Shown: positions 61,471-64,000 of the stretch, one piece after another
Position numbering within the stretch: position 1 is the first letter of the stretch
Layout of the letters: every line of letters starts with the position of its first letter
Assembly: GCA_020628425.1 (NCBI GenBank)
Contig: JAHDEZ010000001.1
Location: 1 to 64,000 of the forward strand
Direction of reading: 5' to 3'
DNA length: 64,000 nt
Source: Hellea sp.
Lineage (GTDB): Bacteria > Pseudomonadota > Alphaproteobacteria > Caulobacterales > Maricaulaceae
The notes under the pieces: generated by a model
Seen by the model: the letters and a program-made list of their open reading frames with translations, nothing else
What the model was told of the DNA's origin: nothing
The model's database searches: none
Made by a program: the position numbers and the translations under genes

Positions 61471-61944
61471 TTATTCAGTGCTAAAGGTTGGCCAGTATTG
61501 ATCGGCCTTACCAATAAAAACGGTTATATTTCGACTCCACAAATTATGAACCCTGGCATTATAATTAAAATATAGCCGACCATCCCTGACATGCCAGTTT
61601 TCAGGCGATCCCTTTGCGGGCTTTCCATGCGCCATAGCCCAGGAACAATGGCCGCCATATTGGGGTAGAAAAGCCTCTGGATTGGTCTGGAACAATTCCA
61701 TGTTGGCGCGTGATGAAAACCGCCAGCTCGCGCCCAGATATTGAGTCTCGTATTTCTCATTACCCATTAGGGGTTTACCGGAAAAGAAGCTAACGAGATC
61801 ATATCCGCCCACAGCCTGTCTATCCATCAACGAAGTATAGACCGGTGCCGCTCGGGGGCTTTCAGAACAGGCCACCAGACCTAAAGTTCCAACCAATGTC
61901 AGCAATGCTGTTCGCATCGGGTTTGTATAAATCAATCGCTTCAT
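61471..61944 (-). CDS. YHS-domain lipoprotein
   Basis: A ~157-aa protein with a lipoprotein-like signal (MRTALLTLVGTLGLVAC, lipobox LVAC). The YHS domain follows: VGGYDLVSFFSGKPLMGNEK, YLGASWRFSSRANMELFQT, NPEAFLPQYGGHCSWAMAHG. The start may be 61944 or the internal Met at 61917. YHS domains often bind metals in copper or oxidase proteins. Upstream of the DoxX-like gene by 17 bp, consistent with an envelope redox role (inference). Confidence 0.82.
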   Translation of the reverse strand: MKRLIYTNPMRTALLTLVGTLGLVACSESPRAAPVYTSLMDRQAVGGYDLVSFFSGKPLMGNEKYETQYLGASWRFSSRANMELFQTNPEAFLPQYGGHCSWAMAHGKPAKGSPENWHVRDGRLYFNYNARVHNLWSRNITVFIGKADQYWPTFSTE

Positions 61945-61979
61945 AACACAATTCACGATTTGAAATTTATCGTTAAACT

Positions 61980-62825
61980 TCAGGGTTTACTAGAATGTCG
62001 GAGTGGGTCTGCAGCATAGGCTCCTAACATTATGATTTCTTCTGAAAAAAAGCTCAGTTCCTCCATGGCATGCTGCATGGCTTCATCTTCAGGGTGGGCT
62101 TCGACATCCATATAAAACTGTGCCGCCGTAAACGACCCTCCGATCATATAGCTCTCCAATTTGGTAATATTAACACCGTTAGTGGCGAAACCGCCCAAGG
62201 CCTTGTAGAGAGCGGAGGGCACACTACGGACACGAAATACAAAACTAGTGACGACGGGTCCGTGACCTTGAGCAGCTACCTCGCCCTCCTGCGCCAACAC
62301 CAGAAAGCGTGTTGTATTATGGTCAGCGTCCTCTATGTTTTCCGCCAATAGATCCAACCCGTAAATTTCTCCGGCCAGAGCTGAAGATATGGAGCCCACA
62401 GACTTGTCGCCACGTTCAGCTACTCTTCGGGCTGCACCGGCCGTATCCGTGTCTGATTTCGGCGTGATACCCCATCCGGCCAGACGTTTACGCACCTGCC
62501 CCAGCGCCATTGGATGGGACCGGGCCACTTTGATATCTTCTCGTTTTGCCCCCGAAACGCCCCAGAGATTGTGATGAACGGGTAAATAGTGTTCGCCGAT
62601 GATCTTAAGTCCGCCTTCCGGTAAAAGATGGTAGATATCCGAAACCCGTCCCGCCACGCTGTTGTCTACGGGGATCATGGCCAGATCGCCGGGCGTTGCT
62701 CTGACGGCAGCAAAGGCGGCTGCGAAGCTCTGGCAGGGTCGCGGCGTCAACTGCGGAAAAAACCGAGAACAGGCCAAATGTGAGAAAGCACCCGGCTCAC
62801 CCTGATAGTGAATATTTCCACTCAT
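61980..62825 (-). CDS. pheA: Prephenate dehydratase
   Basis: Makes phenylpyruvate from prephenate in phenylalanine synthesis. The catalytic domain has YQGEPGAFSHLACSRFF, IPVDNSVAGRVSDIYHLL, and DADHNTTRFLVL (the catalytic TRF motif). The C-terminal ACT domain (GALYKALGGFATNGVNITKLES-like segment, here split as VPSALYKALGGFATNGVN and ITKLESYMIGG) gives feedback control by phenylalanine. Length 281 aa is usual for the monofunctional form. Start overlaps the kdsB stop by 4 bp: an operon. Confidence 0.95.
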   Translation of the reverse strand: MSGNIHYQGEPGAFSHLACSRFFPQLTPRPCQSFAAAFAAVRATPGDLAMIPVDNSVAGRVSDIYHLLPEGGLKIIGEHYLPVHHNLWGVSGAKREDIKVARSHPMALGQVRKRLAGWGITPKSDTDTAGAARRVAERGDKSVGSISSALAGEIYGLDLLAENIEDADHNTTRFLVLAQEGEVAAQGHGPVVTSFVFRVRSVPSALYKALGGFATNGVNITKLESYMIGGSFTAAQFYMDVEAHPEDEAMQHAMEELSFFSEEIIMLGAYAADPLRHSSKP

Positions 62826-63547
62826 GACTTCGCTCCTAATAAGGCTCTAGCCCGCTCCAAATCCTCTAGTGTATCTACGCCGTCCGGTGCGGCGTCCAGT
62901 ACTATAACGTCAATGTGCATATTATCCTCAAGCGCACGCAATTGCTCCAACCGCTCGCGTTGCTCCAGCGGCGATGGTGGCATGGCGCAAAACCTGTCCA
63001 AAGCCGCTCTTCGATAGGCATAAAGCCCCACATGGTGCCAGATGCCGCCCTCACCCGTCGGAACAGAGGCTCTAGTAAAATAGAGCGCCCGTTGCTTTTC
63101 CGTAATAATAGCCTTCACAACATTAGGGTCATTGATCTCGCGGGGATTATCTGTGTGAACCACGGCTGTCGCGATATCGCAAACGGGATTGCGTTTTAAA
63201 ACGGCGACCGTGTCTTTGACGATGGAAGGGTCTAATGCCGGCATATCCCCTTGCACATTGACCACCACATCATAAACCTTATCCGGATCATAACTGTCTG
63301 CAGCTATTTGGACCCTGTCGGTTCCAGAGGGCAAGTCGGGATCGGTCAATACCGCTATTCCGCCTGCGGCTGTTATGACTTCAGCGATCTCAGTCTCTGC
63401 GCAAGCTACGACCACAGGACCGCAATCCGCAGCCATAGCTCGTTCATATACGTGTAGAATCATCGGCTTGCCGTGAATATCGGCAAGCGGCTTACCCGGC
63501 AGACGCGTGCTGGCCATGCGGGCAGGTATGACAATCAAAATCTTCAT
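62822..63547 (-). CDS. kdsB: 3-deoxy-manno-octulosonate cytidylyltransferase
   Basis: Activates Kdo to CMP-Kdo for lipopolysaccharide inner-core synthesis; cytoplasmic. The nucleotide-binding N-terminus is VIPARMASTRLPGKPLADI; further motifs are GTDRVQIAADSYD and VVNVQGDMPALDP (the metal/CTP site, with the usual QGDEP here QGDMP), YFTRASVPTGEGGIWHHVGL. Length 241 aa is normal. The gene is coupled to pheA and divergent from a cytochrome c gene, a common arrangement in alphaproteobacteria. Confidence 0.95.
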   Translation of the reverse strand: MKILIVIPARMASTRLPGKPLADIHGKPMILHVYERAMAADCGPVVVACAETEIAEVITAAGGIAVLTDPDLPSGTDRVQIAADSYDPDKVYDVVVNVQGDMPALDPSIVKDTVAVLKRNPVCDIATAVVHTDNPREINDPNVVKAIITEKQRALYFTRASVPTGEGGIWHHVGLYAYRRAALDRFCAMPPSPLEQRERLEQLRALEDNMHIDVIVLDAAPDGVDTLEDLERARALLGAKS

Positions 63548-63707
63548 GCTTTATTTCCTGACACGATAATCAGACAGGCCTTAAACCCTTTGCGACCCTT
63601 CGCCGCAAGAGTTGAGTGAGCAAATAGCAGGAAAACATTTGGCTTGAACCCTATATTTTAATAGTAAGGCCTCAATTAAGAGGACCCAAGTCTGACAGGA
63701 ATTCGCT

Positions 63708-64000
63708 ATGGCCGGAGATCTCACATTAAATAAGTTTGCAGGGGCTATCCTGGCGACCGCGCTCGGCGTGATGTTGATCAAGGAATTCTCCCATGGTGCC
63801 GTCCATGCCCATGAGCAAGAACACGGTTTTGCTTACCTGTCCGAAGTTGATCCCGGAACGAAGGTCGAAATCGTCGAAGAAATCGAATTGCCCTTCCCGC
63901 AAACCACATGGGTAGAGTCCATGGATGCGGAAAAAGGCGCAAAATATTTTCAGGTTTGCAAAACCTGTCACTCTGTAGAGCCTGGCCCGTCTAACCTGAC
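63708..64000 (+). CDS. Membrane-anchored cytochrome c (5' part)
   Basis: The gene starts at ATG 63708 with GACAGGA upstream and runs off the window. The visible ~97 residues are an N-terminal membrane anchor (FAGAILATALGVMLIKEF), a flexible acidic linker (VEIVEEIELPFPQTTW), and the start of a cytochrome c domain with the haem-attachment motif CKTCH. This is the layout of CycM/cytochrome c552-type electron carriers between the bc1 complex and cytochrome oxidase. The rest, including the distal Met ligand, is outside the window. Confidence 0.88.
   Translation, partial: MAGDLTLNKFAGAILATALGVMLIKEFSHGAVHAHEQEHGFAYLSEVDPGTKVEIVEEIELPFPQTTWVESMDAEKGAKYFQVCKTCHSVEPGPSNL

Noticed and set aside
1-64000. 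CRISPR arrays, prophage or insertion sequences
   Set aside because: I saw no regularly spaced direct repeats, no transposase or phage gene, and no terminal inverted repeats around the accessory genes.

Overview
The window looks like chromosome from a marine, stalked or dimorphic alphaproteobacterium of the Maricaulales/Hyphomonadales type (roughly Robiginitomaculum, Hellea or Litorimonas-like; inferred from gene content, not from a search). The evidence is ctrA, sciP and fliJ in one locus, a GANTC methylation site and CtrA boxes at these genes, the two-domain dCTP deaminase, the ffs-dnaX-ybaB block, the clpS/clpA pair, kdsB beside a membrane-tethered cytochrome c, and moderate GC. Almost everything is housekeeping or envelope biology. 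I see no prophage, insertion sequence or CRISPR array.

Layout. 1-3.9 kb: partial tRNA-Tyr, rlmB, a short-chain dehydrogenase, a DUF1295 membrane reductase, fbp. 3.9-10.8 kb: an envelope/adhesion locus with a decayed trimeric-autotransporter anchor, a secreted unknown, a 938-residue YadA-type adhesin, a ToxR/CadC-like membrane regulator, a 700-bp gene-free stretch packed with hairpins and CRP-like sites, and a sulfotransferase. 10.8-16.4 kb: DUF2807 and DUF1304 proteins, then clpA and clpS with a lipoprotein gene between them. 16.4-27.7 kb: a truncated DUF1800 gene, a PqqB-like lipoprotein, a D,D-carboxypeptidase with SPOR domain, panC, DUF1272, GNAT, a large TonB-dependent receptor, an EEP-family hydrolase, thiolase, dodecin, mnmA. 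27.8-32.5 kb: the cell-cycle/flagellar block (sciP, a degenerate ParA/FlhG-like protein, an EF-hand/ECF-sigma/anti-sigma operon, fliJ, ctrA).

32.6-45.3 kb: a metzincin protease with a suspicious start, an XRE/membrane-protein pair with a repeated operator, SRPBCC, SMR transporter, radical SAM, S9 peptidase, dcd, apaG, a Ser/Arg/Pro-rich secreted protein, ygfZ, GNAT, a His-box membrane oxygenase-like protein and tag. 45.3-46.4 kb: an apparently empty stretch that holds two paralogous 48/49-residue membrane microproteins and a perfect 19-bp inverted repeat. 46.4-53.4 kb: lipase-like hydrolase, SCP2, methyltransferase, an rmuC-led overlapping operon and recR. 53.6-59.3 kb: ggt and an animal-type haem peroxidase lie between recR and ybaB-dnaX-ffs. 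59.4-64 kb: beta-barrel protein, nudC, DoxX-like, YHS lipoprotein, pheA, kdsB and the 5' part of a cytochrome c.

Best candidates for something undescribed: (1) the run of six adjacent stem-loops at 9346-9591 ending in a terminator, beside the adhesin regulator; (2) the paralogous microprotein pair at 45.3-46.3 kb; (3) the YadA-type adhesin with a 16-residue-repeat head, a calcium-loop insertion and a hairpin masking its ribosome-binding site; (4) a set of CRP-type TGTGA-N6-TCACA sites placed mainly upstream of envelope genes.
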